Notes: a model not told the origin generated them from the sequence alone. A stretch of DNA of 8,205 nt from Akkermansiaceae bacterium UBA985 (GCA_002292185.1 DBBL01000095.1:6290-14494); one strand, 5' to 3'. Counted from the first letter of the stretch, positions 1 to 6,571 are shown. Numbers and translations are program-made.

Positions 1-156
1 ACCATACGTGTTTATCTGATGTCTCAGGTTCAGGGTATTAAGCCCATTAAGGTTTACCAGTATCAGACAAGGCAGGGGGAGAAACCTAAAGCACAGGATT
101 CAGCCGTGTTTCAGGTGAATGGGGAAACGGCGGCAAAGATCCTCGGGCTACGTTGA
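1..156 (+). CDS. C-terminal fragment of an unrecognised protein (5' end outside window)
   Basis: Frame 1 is open from the first base to a TGA at 154-156, giving 51 residues that begin TIRVYLMSQVQGIK and end ETAAKILGLR. The fragment is hydrophilic and basic, rich in Gln and Lys, with no membrane segment and no motif that I recognise. Its codon use and amino-acid mix look like real coding sequence, and it ends shortly before a plausible terminator at 244-272, which fits the 3' end of an upstream transcription unit. It is separated from the tetrapyrrole operon by about 340 bases, so a functional link is not implied. Being only a tail, its family cannot be named. The alternative, that this is a chance open frame, is possible over 51 codons but less likely given the downstream terminator. 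Confidence 0.5.
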   Translation, partial: TIRVYLMSQVQGIKPIKVYQYQTRQGEKPKAQDSAVFQVNGETAAKILGLR

Positions 157-169
157 TGTAATTGCATCA
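154..169. repeat. Near-perfect 16-base palindrome over the stop codon of the first gene
   Basis: TGATGTAATTGCATCA reads the same on both strands except for one symmetric pair near the centre (a T-G wobble as RNA). It starts at the TGA stop of the upstream fragment. It could be a protein-binding site or a weak hairpin (5-bp stem TGATG/CATCA, 6-base loop). No T-run follows, so it is not a terminator by itself. Its function is unknown. Confidence 0.3.
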
Positions 170-200
170 TCAGGCTTGCGACGGCATCAACCCAATCTTA

Positions 201-222
201 GCCAGAAATATCTGCTTCTGGC
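201..222 (+). other. Hairpin with perfect 7-bp stem
   Basis: GCCAGAA (201-207) pairs perfectly with TTCTGGC (216-222) across an 8-base loop. It lies between the end of the first gene and the terminator-like hairpin at 244-272. It may be part of a structured 3' untranslated region or of a small RNA that ends at that terminator. No known RNA family was recognised. Confidence 0.35.
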
Positions 223-243
223 CCAGCGCGATTTTGGACAGCG

Positions 244-272
244 ACCTCAAATATGAGGTTTTTTAGTTTTTT
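244..272 (+). terminator. Probable rho-independent terminator
   Basis: ACCTCA (244-249) pairs with TGAGGT (254-259) across the 4-base loop AATA. It is followed at once by two T-runs split by AG (259-264 and 267-272). The stem is short, with only three GC pairs, so it may be a moderate terminator. Orientation is + only, because the other side of the hairpin lacks a T-run on the minus strand. It probably ends the transcript of the upstream gene and insulates the tetrapyrrole operon. Confidence 0.6.
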
Positions 273-311
273 GATCAGTTTGGGGGGCTGCAAGGCGTTT
301 TGTCCGAACGG

Positions 312-348
312 TATTGGTATTACCTGATATTGCTTGGGAATGCCAATA
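312..348. repeat. Long imperfect inverted repeat in the leader region
   Basis: Bases 312-324 (TATTGGTATTACC) pair with 336-348 (GGGAATGCCAATA). Twelve of 13 positions pair, one of them a T-G wobble, around an 11-base loop. This is the longest dyad in the non-coding stretch. It lies about 150 bases upstream of the proposed start of the tetrapyrrole operon and could be an RNA stem in its leader or an operator. No T-run follows, so it is not a terminator. Confidence 0.35.
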
Positions 349-355
349 TTCATGA

Positions 356-371
356 GCTCATTCAAATGAGC
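356..371. repeat. Short hairpin GCTCAT/ATGAGC
   Basis: GCTCAT (356-361) and ATGAGC (366-371) form a perfect 6-bp stem with loop TCAA. It sits 7 bases after the longer dyad at 312-348, so the two could form neighbouring stems of one structured leader. No poly-T follows and no function can be assigned. Confidence 0.3.
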
Positions 372-424
372 AGCTTCATTCCAACACCGAGAAAAATGCC
401 GTGATGCTGATATAGCTATGAACG

Positions 425-447
425 TGATATGAGAGTTGTAAATATCA
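425..447. promoter_or_regulatory. Candidate operator dyad TGATAT-N11-ATATCA
   Basis: TGATAT (425-430) is the exact inverse of ATATCA (442-447), with an 11-base spacer. It lies about 50 bases upstream of the proposed operon start. Further TGATAT copies occur at 325-330 and 408-413. The spacing would suit a dimeric regulator binding two successive major grooves, but short AT-rich dyads arise easily by chance. I could not identify a convincing -35/-10 pair around it. Confidence 0.2.
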
Positions 448-499
448 GTAAGATATCGGCTTGAAATTCCTAGGGTATCTGTGCAAGAGACAGGCCGTC

Positions 500-1270
500 G
501 TGGACCGGTGGATGCTTATCATAGCCATAATCCTTGCAGCTGTGGCAGCTGTGCAAGGGGCTCGTTACGTGCGCCGAGGTCACAGGTCTCGGTGGACGGT
601 TTTATGGATGCTGTTTTGCTTTATCGCTCAGCTGACAATACTGAGTATTCGCGGTGAAATGCGTGCCAGTTGCCCTCTTGGAGACACGGGTGAGGTGTTG
701 ATCTTTTCCGCATGGTCGCTGACAATGTTTTATATGGCGGTGGGCTCTGTTTACCGGCTTTCCCTATTGGGGGTTTTTACAGCGCCGCTCGTCTGTTTTT
801 TATTGTCGTTAGCCTTGATGCCGGGACTGCTTGACGCGAGCCCGGAACGCAAAACGGTGGTAGATGGGTGGAGGGAATCCCATGCTGCCTTTTCCGTGTT
901 GGCATATGGAGCTTTAGGTTTAGCTGCTGTTGCGGGAGTGATGTTTATTGTGCTTAATAGGCAGTTGAAAGATGCGCTGATGAGCACGGGCTTGTTTGCC
1001 AACCTGCCACCGGCTCGTGACTTGAGTAAAGTTGTTGGGCGTTTGTTGTTACTTGGCTTTGCATTACTCACCTTAGGGCTTATCTGTGGTCTAGTGATGG
1101 AGAAGACGGGCGCTGCTAATAAGCATCTGTATGTCGCCCTTGGGCAATGGGCTGCGTATGCTGTTTTACTGATTTTAAAATGGTGGCGCGGAATGCCGCC
1201 AGTAAAGCTGGCCATGGCTGCGGTATTGCTCTTTGTGCTGTCTTTGATGATTTTCCCCCTGATCAACTAG
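500..1270 (+). CDS. hemX: HemX/CcsA-family integral membrane protein, first gene of the tetrapyrrole operon
   Basis: A 256-residue inner-membrane protein with about eight hydrophobic segments (near residues 4-20, 33-50, 66-84, 87-107, 129-152, 180-200, 211-227 and 235-254). The family pattern fits the cytochrome c assembly (CcsA/HemX) fold: a CPL...EVLIFSAW stretch at 58-72, the YRLSLLGVFTAPL loop at 85-97, and a conserved His (H128) at the start of the fifth segment. CcsA proteins handle haem for cytochrome c maturation, whereas HemX proteins lower HemA levels. The tryptophan-rich WWD motif of CcsA is not visible here. That absence and the zero-gap junction with hemA favour a HemX-like role, though this is inference. 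I chose the GTG start at 500 (MDRW...) because it matches remembered relatives and has AAGAGA 9 bases upstream. A TTG at 461 would add 13 residues, and an ATG at 512 would remove four. Confidence 0.8.
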   Translation: MDRWMLIIAIILAAVAAVQGARYVRRGHRSRWTVLWMLFCFIAQLTILSIRGEMRASCPLGDTGEVLIFSAWSLTMFYMAVGSVYRLSLLGVFTAPLVCFLLSLALMPGLLDASPERKTVVDGWRESHAAFSVLAYGALGLAAVAGVMFIVLNRQLKDALMSTGLFANLPPARDLSKVVGRLLLLGFALLTLGLICGLVMEKTGAANKHLYVALGQWAAYAVLLILKWWRGMPPVKLAMAAVLLFVLSLMIFPLIN

Positions 1271-2263
1271 ATGGAATTGATATGCATGGGACTCAATCAT
1301 GAAACCGCACCTGTCGAGGTGAGGGAGCATTTTGCAGTATCTGAGGATCAATTGGGTTCTCAAGCAAGAGCTTTGACGGAGCTGTCAACCATTGCTGAGG
1401 GCGTTGTAATATCAACATGCAACCGCATGGAAGTCTACGTGGCCGCAGAAGATCGCCAAATGGGATTGGATGTGCTGCGCCAGCATTTATCCGAAGGTCA
1501 TGATGACGAGGATATGTCACACCTCTATCAAAAATGTGGAGATGATGCCAAACAGCACCTATTTGCACTGGTGTGTGGACTTGATTCTATGGTGCTGGGA
1601 GAGACGGAAATTTTCGGGCAAGTGAAACACGCCTACAAACAAGCTTTCGAGGCAGGTGCAACCAAAGGTATATTGAATCGTCTATTTCAAAAGTCGTTTG
1701 CGGTGGGTAAGCGCATCCGCACACATACACGTATTCAAATGGGTGCTACTTCGGTGGGTAATGTTGCCGTTGACCTGGCGGAGAAAATTTTTGGTAAGCT
1801 TAACGGTAGTCACGTCATGATCATCGGTGCCGGAGAGACGAGCCGACTGGTCGCTAAGAGCATGATCTCACGGGGGGCGAGCCAGTTGACGGTGACAAAC
1901 AGATCTATTGAGCGGGCCAGGTCTTTGGCGGAGGAGCTCAATGGTGAGGTCGTTCCCTTTGACTCTTGGGAAGAAGCTCTTGTGAAGGCGGATGTGATCG
2001 TCTCTTCAACGGGTGCATCTGAACCCGTGTTACATGCATCTCAAATTGAGGCAGTACGTAAGAAGCGTAAGTTTCGTCCATTGTTTTTAATTGATATTGC
2101 AGTGCCACGAGATATTGAGGCACAGGCTGGCGACATCGAAGAGGTCTACCTCTACGACATTGATAAACTGCAGCAACTGGCGAGCCTCGCCAAAGAATCT
2201 CGAGCCAAGCAAGTTACACTCTGTGAACAAATGATCGCAGAGGAAATCAGTCAAACATCATGA
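1271..2263 (+). CDS. hemA: Glutamyl-tRNA reductase (short form)
   Basis: Reduces glutamyl-tRNA to glutamate-1-semialdehyde with NADPH, the first committed step of C5-pathway tetrapyrrole synthesis in the cytoplasm. The catalytic domain shows GLNHETAPVEVRE (7-19), the nucleophile Cys50 in STCNRMEVY, and GLDSMVLGETEIFGQVK (103-119). The NADPH-binding domain shows GAGE (186-189), NR (210-211) and the conserved DIAVPRDIE stretch near 275. At 330 residues it is about 90 shorter than the roughly 420-residue enterobacterial enzyme and lacks the C-terminal dimerisation domain. This looks native, because the stop overlaps the hemC start by 4 bases, leaving no room for a lost tail, and short forms are also known from chlamydiae. 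The ATG follows the upstream TAG directly with no clear Shine-Dalgarno site, which suggests translational coupling. A second Met is at residue 6, but the first fits family N-termini. Confidence 0.96.
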   Translation: MELICMGLNHETAPVEVREHFAVSEDQLGSQARALTELSTIAEGVVISTCNRMEVYVAAEDRQMGLDVLRQHLSEGHDDEDMSHLYQKCGDDAKQHLFALVCGLDSMVLGETEIFGQVKHAYKQAFEAGATKGILNRLFQKSFAVGKRIRTHTRIQMGATSVGNVAVDLAEKIFGKLNGSHVMIIGAGETSRLVAKSMISRGASQLTVTNRSIERARSLAEELNGEVVPFDSWEEALVKADVIVSSTGASEPVLHASQIEAVRKKRKFRPLFLIDIAVPRDIEAQAGDIEEVYLYDIDKLQQLASLAKESRAKQVTLCEQMIAEEISQTS

Positions 2264-3186
2264 AACCACTTGTCGTTGGAACACGAGGCAGCGCACTCGC
2301 CCTTGCCCAGGCGGATATGACCGAGCGCGCGCTGCAAGCTCATTTTCCTGAGCGCGAAATCGTGCGTAAAATCATCACCACAACCGGAGACAGGCGAACG
2401 GATGTGCCGCTCTCGGAAGTTGCCAAGGTGGAGGGGGTTTTCGACAAAGGGGTATTTATCAAAGAGCTTGAGCTTGCGCTGCAAAATGGTGAGGTCGACC
2501 TCGCTGTGCATAGCATGAAAGACGTGCCAACCGTGCTCGCGGACCAGTTTGAGGTGGTAGGTGCGCTTGAGCGTGCACCCGTGAGGGATGTGCTGGTATG
2601 TTCAGAAGCTGATAGCTTGGAAGCATTACCTGAGGGTGCGCTGGTTGCGACAGGTAGTGTTCGTAGACAAAGGCAATTACAATGGCTGAGGCCAGATATT
2701 AAAGTCGTCGATATCCGCGGAAATGTTCCTACTCGGTTACAGAAGCTCCGTGATAACAACGAGCTAGATGCAATCATGCTTGCCGAGGCAGGTTTGGTGA
2801 GACTTGGCTATGATTTGAGTGCGGAACTTGAGGGTGGACTGCATGCGGTTGCGATGCCGGCAGATGACTTTTTGCCTGCAGCAGGGCAGGGCATCGTGGG
2901 TTTTGAAATTCGTAAAGGAGATACAGATACACGGGCTTATATTGATGCCATCAACCACCATGAATCCATGATATTGCTGAGAGCGGAGCGAGAGTTTCTG
3001 CGCTTGTTGGATGCTGGATGTCACACCCCTGTTGGAGTGAGGTCATGGATCGAGGATGGTTCCATCCACATGAAGGCGAGGGTGTTTGATGAACATTCTG
3101 ATGAAGAGCCAACGGAATCTGATGTTATAGGAGATTTGGCCGAGCCTGAGCAGGTGGCCGGTGAACTTTACAATACTTTGAAATGA
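2260..3186 (+). CDS. hemC: Porphobilinogen deaminase (hydroxymethylbilane synthase)
   Basis: Joins four porphobilinogen molecules into the linear tetrapyrrole hydroxymethylbilane, the substrate of the HemD domain encoded next. The 308-residue protein has full family length. Visible motifs are VGTRGSALALAQADM (6-20), TTGDRR (41-46), VHSMKDVP with the catalytic Asp88 (83-90), ATGSVRRQRQLQWLRPD (130-146) and DIRGNVPTRLQKL (151-163). It also shows AAGQG (207-211) and the cofactor loop DAGCHTPVG, where Cys254 should carry the dipyrromethane cofactor. Its ATG overlaps the hemA stop (ATGA), and its own TGA overlaps the next start in the same way, so expression is probably coupled along the operon. 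An AGGA lies 15 bases upstream of the start, too far for a normal ribosome site. No missing key residues were seen. Confidence 0.97.
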   Translation: MKPLVVGTRGSALALAQADMTERALQAHFPEREIVRKIITTTGDRRTDVPLSEVAKVEGVFDKGVFIKELELALQNGEVDLAVHSMKDVPTVLADQFEVVGALERAPVRDVLVCSEADSLEALPEGALVATGSVRRQRQLQWLRPDIKVVDIRGNVPTRLQKLRDNNELDAIMLAEAGLVRLGYDLSAELEGGLHAVAMPADDFLPAAGQGIVGFEIRKGDTDTRAYIDAINHHESMILLRAEREFLRLLDAGCHTPVGVRSWIEDGSIHMKARVFDEHSDEEPTESDVIGDLAEPEQVAGELYNTLK

Positions 3187-4691
3187 GCGGGATATGCTAC
3201 TTGGCTGGAGCCGGTCCTGGAGACCCGGGTTTGGTAACCCTAAAGGCAAAGCAGTGTATCGAGCAGGCAGATGTTCTTGTTTTCGATGCGCTCAGTAGTG
3301 CTGAGCTGCTGACATGGGTGAAGCCGGGATGCGAAACAATCGATGTTGGTAAACGTGCAGCAGACCATAAACTTCCCCAAGATCAGATCAACCAACTGCT
3401 GGTGGAGAAAGTTCGTGAGGGAAACGTTGTTGTCAGATTAAAAGGAGGGGACCCAATGATCTTTGGGCGAGGAGGAGAGGAGGCAGCGGCACTCTCTCAG
3501 GCAGGGCTGAAATTTGAGATTGTTCCGGGTATTTCATCGGCTTTTGCAGGGCCGATCTATGCGGGGATTCCTCTTACTCACAGGGAATATGGGTCACAAC
3601 TTACCGTCTTCTCAGGACATGATTCCATTGATAAGGAGAGCAGTGATTTGGATTATGCTCAGCTTGCCAAGGCGCCAGGCACCAAGATTTTTTTGATGGG
3701 GGTGGCAAGATTACGTGAGATTACCAGTAAGCTGGTTGAACATGGTGCTGAGCCTGCTACACCGATCGCGCTGACTCGCTGGGCAACCACGGGCAGGCAA
3801 AAAACAATCACTGGCACTTTGGCGGATATTGCCGATATTGCCGAAACAGAAAATTTCAAGGCGCCCGCCGTGGGCGTCATTGGTCACATTATTAACGAAA
3901 TGGAAAATATCGAATGGTATGAAAAACGGCCCCTCAAGGGGAAACGCATTGTTGTCACCCGAAGCCAAGAGCAGGCCCCGGAATTAGTCAACAAGCTCAG
4001 CGAACTAGGAGCCGATGTCATCGAGCTCCCAGTATTAAAGATTTGCGACCCTGTTGATAAGAAGGGTTTCGCTGAGTGCGTCGTCAATGTGCACACCTAT
4101 GATTGGCTGGTATTTAGCAGCACCAATGGTGTGCGTAGGTTTTTTGATGCGTTTTTTGCGCTTTATAAGGATGCGCGCAGCCTAGGGGGTGTGCGTATTG
4201 CGGCGGTCGGACCTGGAACGCAAGCGGCCATCGAAAGCTATCGCTTTGCGGTGGATCTCGTCCCAGAACGTCATATTGCCGAAGGTCTGCTCGAGACATT
4301 TCAAAATGAGCATAGTATTGATAGCCAGACGATGCTCTGGGTGCGTCCTGAAAATGCTCGCCCCGTGCTTGTTGATGGTTTGACAGAGCAGAATGCTATT
4401 GTTGACGAGTGTATTGCTTACCGTATCGAGGCTGAAAAAGATGATCCCACGGGAGCGGTGGAGCGTCTCTCAGAGGAGGGGGCGGACATGATCACCTTCA
4501 CCAGTTCCTCAACAGCAAAGTATTTTCATGATCTTGGTCTGCCATGGCCTGGTGATTGTGTCGCGGTAAGCATCGGCCCAATAACCACCGCCAAACTCAA
4601 AGATTTGGGACGTGAGCAGCTCATTGAGGCTGAAAGCCACAGTATTGAGGGCATTGTGACAGCTATTGTTGAGCAGCTCAGTGGCAGTTAA
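3183..4691 (+). CDS. cobA-hemD: Fused uroporphyrinogen-III C-methyltransferase / uroporphyrinogen-III synthase (CobA-HemD)
   Basis: A 502-residue bifunctional protein. Residues 1 to about 245 are the SAM-dependent methyltransferase that turns uroporphyrinogen III into precorrin-2. Its motifs are GAGPGDPGLVTLKA (9-22), VRLKGGDPMIFGRGGEE (84-100), VPGISSAFAG (114-123) and ALTRWATTGRQKT (196-208). Residues from about 251 are the HemD domain, which cyclises hydroxymethylbilane with inversion of ring D. It starts at LKGKRIVVTR and shows YDWLVFSSTNGV (306-317), AAVGPGTQAA (340-349), WVRPENAR (386-393) and TFTSSSTAKYF (438-448). The second domain makes the substrate of the first, so one chain commits product toward sirohaem or cobalamin, while free uroporphyrinogen III can still go to haem. 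The fusion is known in other bacteria. The precorrin-2 dehydrogenase/ferrochelatase domain of CysG is absent. The start overlaps the hemC stop, and no terminator follows the TAA. Confidence 0.95.
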   Translation: MSGICYLAGAGPGDPGLVTLKAKQCIEQADVLVFDALSSAELLTWVKPGCETIDVGKRAADHKLPQDQINQLLVEKVREGNVVVRLKGGDPMIFGRGGEEAAALSQAGLKFEIVPGISSAFAGPIYAGIPLTHREYGSQLTVFSGHDSIDKESSDLDYAQLAKAPGTKIFLMGVARLREITSKLVEHGAEPATPIALTRWATTGRQKTITGTLADIADIAETENFKAPAVGVIGHIINEMENIEWYEKRPLKGKRIVVTRSQEQAPELVNKLSELGADVIELPVLKICDPVDKKGFAECVVNVHTYDWLVFSSTNGVRRFFDAFFALYKDARSLGGVRIAAVGPGTQAAIESYRFAVDLVPERHIAEGLLETFQNEHSIDSQTMLWVRPENARPVLVDGLTEQNAIVDECIAYRIEAEKDDPTGAVERLSEEGADMITFTSSSTAKYFHDLGLPWPGDCVAVSIGPITTAKLKDLGREQLIEAESHSIEGIVTAIVEQLSGS

Positions 4692-4767
4692 TACGTTATT
4701 TAGCTTGCACGAGAGCGCGCTAGAGGGCAGTATTCAGCTCCTTACAATAGTATCTTTATAAACAAAC

Positions 4768-4772
4768 TAAGG
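4768..4772 (+). promoter_or_regulatory. Ribosome binding site of cysJ, in the 86-base hemD-cysJ gap
   Basis: TAAGG ends 5 bases before the cysJ ATG, one of the few plausible Shine-Dalgarno sites in the window. The same gap holds TACAAT at 4743-4748, which resembles a -10 box, but no matching -35 box lies 16-18 bases upstream, so a separate cysJ promoter is possible but unproven. The AGCGCGCT palindrome at 4714-4721 has no T-run, so read-through from the tetrapyrrole operon is equally possible. Confidence 0.45.
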
Positions 4773-4777
4773 TTTAA

Positions 4778-6568
4778 ATGATTCATTTTCCCGATTACGC
4801 ACCGCTTGGTGACGACCAAAAGAAGCAACTTTCATTATCACTAGGTTCCTTAAGCCCAGAGCAATTGGCTTGGGTGAGTGGTTTTATTGCCGGCTCTGGC
4901 AACGCCAATCAACTTGTCTCTGCTGATGCTGGCTCTACAGCTTCGGTGAGCTCGGCAAGTCAGTCGATCACCGTACTTTATGGAACGGAGTCCGGAAACT
5001 CGGAAGCACTGGCTAGTCAGCTTGTTTCTCAGGCGAAGCAAAAGGGTTACCGGCCACAGTTACTTAATATGGCTGACGCTACACTTGCCAGCCTTGGGGA
5101 GTCAGAGCGTTTACTCGTCGTGGTAAGCACCTGGGGTGATGGTGAGCCACCAGAATCTTCGGAAGCTTTCTACAACGAGCTGATGGAGGGTGAGCTTGCA
5201 CTAGGTGGAGTTGAATTTTCTGTCTGTGCTTTGGGAGACACGAGTTACGACCTGTTTTGCCAAACAGGTAAGGACATCGATGCGAGGTTAGAAAAACTCG
5301 GAGCCAAGCGTGTAGTCGATCGTGTCGATTGTGACCTTGAGTTTGATGAAGCTTTTGCAGGCTGGAGTCATTCAGTTTGGACTGAGTTTGGAGCCGGTGC
5401 GGCAGTGGCTGCACCGTCAGCTTTGCAGCAGAGCCAACAGCTTGTTTTTGATAAGAAGAACCCTTTCCCTGCTGAGGTCATCGAGAACCAACTGCTTAGC
5501 AGTAGTCGTTCAGCAAAAGAGACCTACCATATTGAGCTTTCGCTTGAAGGTTCGGGCTTTGATTACCAGCCAGGTGACGTGCTTGGTGTGATCCCACGAA
5601 ACTCTGACGATGTAGTGACGGCTTTCCTCAAAGCTAGCGGTCTCGATGGTAGCACGGAAGTGGAGCATCACGTCATCGGCAAAATGCCCTTGGTCAACGC
5701 GCTGACGACAGAGCTCGATATTACCGGCTTGTCTCGTAAGGTAGCGGCTTCATGGCAACAGATTTGCGGCTCAGAGGAGTTGGCTGAGTTGCTGGCACCT
5801 GAGTCTAAAGAGAAGTTCAAGGAATGGAGCTTTGGGCGTCAGATTATTGACTTGCTTGAGTTTTATCCGGCCAAAACATTGAAGCCTCAGCAGCTTGTTG
5901 ATATTTTGCGTAAGCTTCCGGTTCGCTTGTATTCAATAGCATCTAGTTTCAAGGCGCATCCAGGAGAAGTTCATATGACGGTGGCGGCAGTGAGATACAA
6001 CACCCATGACAAAACTCGAAAGGGCGTAGCCTCAACTTTCCTTGCTGATGACGCACCGAAGGGTTCGAAGGTTTCTGTATACACTCATCACAACAAGAAT
6101 TTCCGCCTGCCTGATAGCAATGACACTCCGATTATCATGGTTGGGCCAGGCACCGGCATTGCGCCATTCCGAGCATTCATCGAAGAGCGTTCTGCGGCAC
6201 AGGCTAAGGGAAACAGTTGGCTGTTCTTTGGCGATCAGCACTACAACGAAGACTTTCTCTATCAGCTTGAATGGCAGGAACACATGAAAAATGGTGCTTT
6301 ATCGCGGATCGATGTGGCCTTCTCGCGCGACCAACCAGAAAAAGTTTACGTTCAGCATAAGCTAGCGGAACACGGCAAAGATATTTGGCAATGGTTGCAG
6401 AACGGGGCTCACTTTTATGTCTGTGGAGATGCCACGTATATGGCGAAAGATGTTAATCAAACCTTGATTGATATCATCGCAGCTCAGGGTGAAATGAGTC
6501 AAGAAGAGGCGGAAGCTTATGTTGCCGCATTGAAAAAAGACAAACGCTACCAGCGCGACGTTTATTAG
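4778..6568 (+). CDS. cysJ: NADPH-sulfite reductase flavoprotein subunit (CysJ)
   Basis: Carries electrons from NADPH through FAD and FMN to CysI for assimilatory sulfite reduction in the cytoplasm. At 596 residues it nearly matches the 599-residue E. coli protein. An N-terminal segment (1 to about 60) contains LSPEQLAWVSGF, as in E. coli CysJ, where this part takes part in oligomer assembly, followed by a Ser/Ala-rich linker. The flavodoxin-like FMN domain (about 64-203) has YGTESGNSEALA (68-79), STWGDGEPPESS (117-128) and LGDTSYDLFCQTGKD (152-166). A linker rich in Ala, Ser and Gln follows. The FAD domain (about 227-445) has RLYSIASS (383-390) and GVASTFLAD (416-424). The NADPH domain has GPGTGIAPFRAF (456-467), YVCGDATYMAKDV (547-559) and the C-terminal YQRDVY ending in the aromatic residue of the family. 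No defects were seen. The TAG stop is in the same frame as cysI. Confidence 0.97.
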   Translation: MIHFPDYAPLGDDQKKQLSLSLGSLSPEQLAWVSGFIAGSGNANQLVSADAGSTASVSSASQSITVLYGTESGNSEALASQLVSQAKQKGYRPQLLNMADATLASLGESERLLVVVSTWGDGEPPESSEAFYNELMEGELALGGVEFSVCALGDTSYDLFCQTGKDIDARLEKLGAKRVVDRVDCDLEFDEAFAGWSHSVWTEFGAGAAVAAPSALQQSQQLVFDKKNPFPAEVIENQLLSSSRSAKETYHIELSLEGSGFDYQPGDVLGVIPRNSDDVVTAFLKASGLDGSTEVEHHVIGKMPLVNALTTELDITGLSRKVAASWQQICGSEELAELLAPESKEKFKEWSFGRQIIDLLEFYPAKTLKPQQLVDILRKLPVRLYSIASSFKAHPGEVHMTVAAVRYNTHDKTRKGVASTFLADDAPKGSKVSVYTHHNKNFRLPDSNDTPIIMVGPGTGIAPFRAFIEERSAAQAKGNSWLFFGDQHYNEDFLYQLEWQEHMKNGALSRIDVAFSRDQPEKVYVQHKLAEHGKDIWQWLQNGAHFYVCGDATYMAKDVNQTLIDIIAAQGEMSQEEAEAYVAALKKDKRYQRDVY

Positions 6569-6571
6569 GAG
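6567..6571 (+). promoter_or_regulatory. Shine-Dalgarno-like AGGAG without a start codon at the right distance
   Basis: AGGAG overlaps the cysJ TAG stop and is the strongest such motif seen near a gene junction in this window. No ATG, GTG or TTG follows in the next 54 bases until the cysI ATG at 6626, so it does not directly position cysI initiation. It may hold or re-seat terminating ribosomes, or be a chance match. Confidence 0.3.

Noticed and set aside
157..460. tRNA, 5S rRNA or known riboswitch in the non-coding stretch
   Set aside because: There is no cloverleaf, no TTCGA-type T-loop with matching arms, and no recognised riboswitch core was found. Only simple dyads are visible.
751..1266. 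171-codon minus-strand open frame
   Set aside because: It lies antisense to the membrane protein gene, shows no recognisable motif, and is typical of shadow frames opposite real genes.
2200..2263. Frameshift or sequencing error as the cause of the short HemA
   Set aside because: hemC starts within the hemA stop and its reading frame is intact from the first codon, so there is no hidden HemA tail in another frame.
2340..2777. 145-codon minus-strand open frame, Ser/Thr-rich
   Set aside because: It is antisense to hemC, whose motifs are unmistakable. The Ser/Thr richness follows from the reversed hemC codons.
4714..4721. AGCGCGCT palindrome after cobA-hemD as a terminator
   Set aside because: It has no loop of useful size and no T-run follows, so it does not meet the pattern of a rho-independent terminator.
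4705..4748. TTGCAC and TACAAT as a -35/-10 pair for cysJ
   Set aside because: The two hexamers are 32 bases apart, far beyond the 16-18 needed. TACAAT alone is only a weak hint.
5079..5414. 111-codon minus-strand open frame
   Set aside because: It lies opposite the CysJ FMN domain, which has all expected motifs, and nothing in it looks like a known protein.
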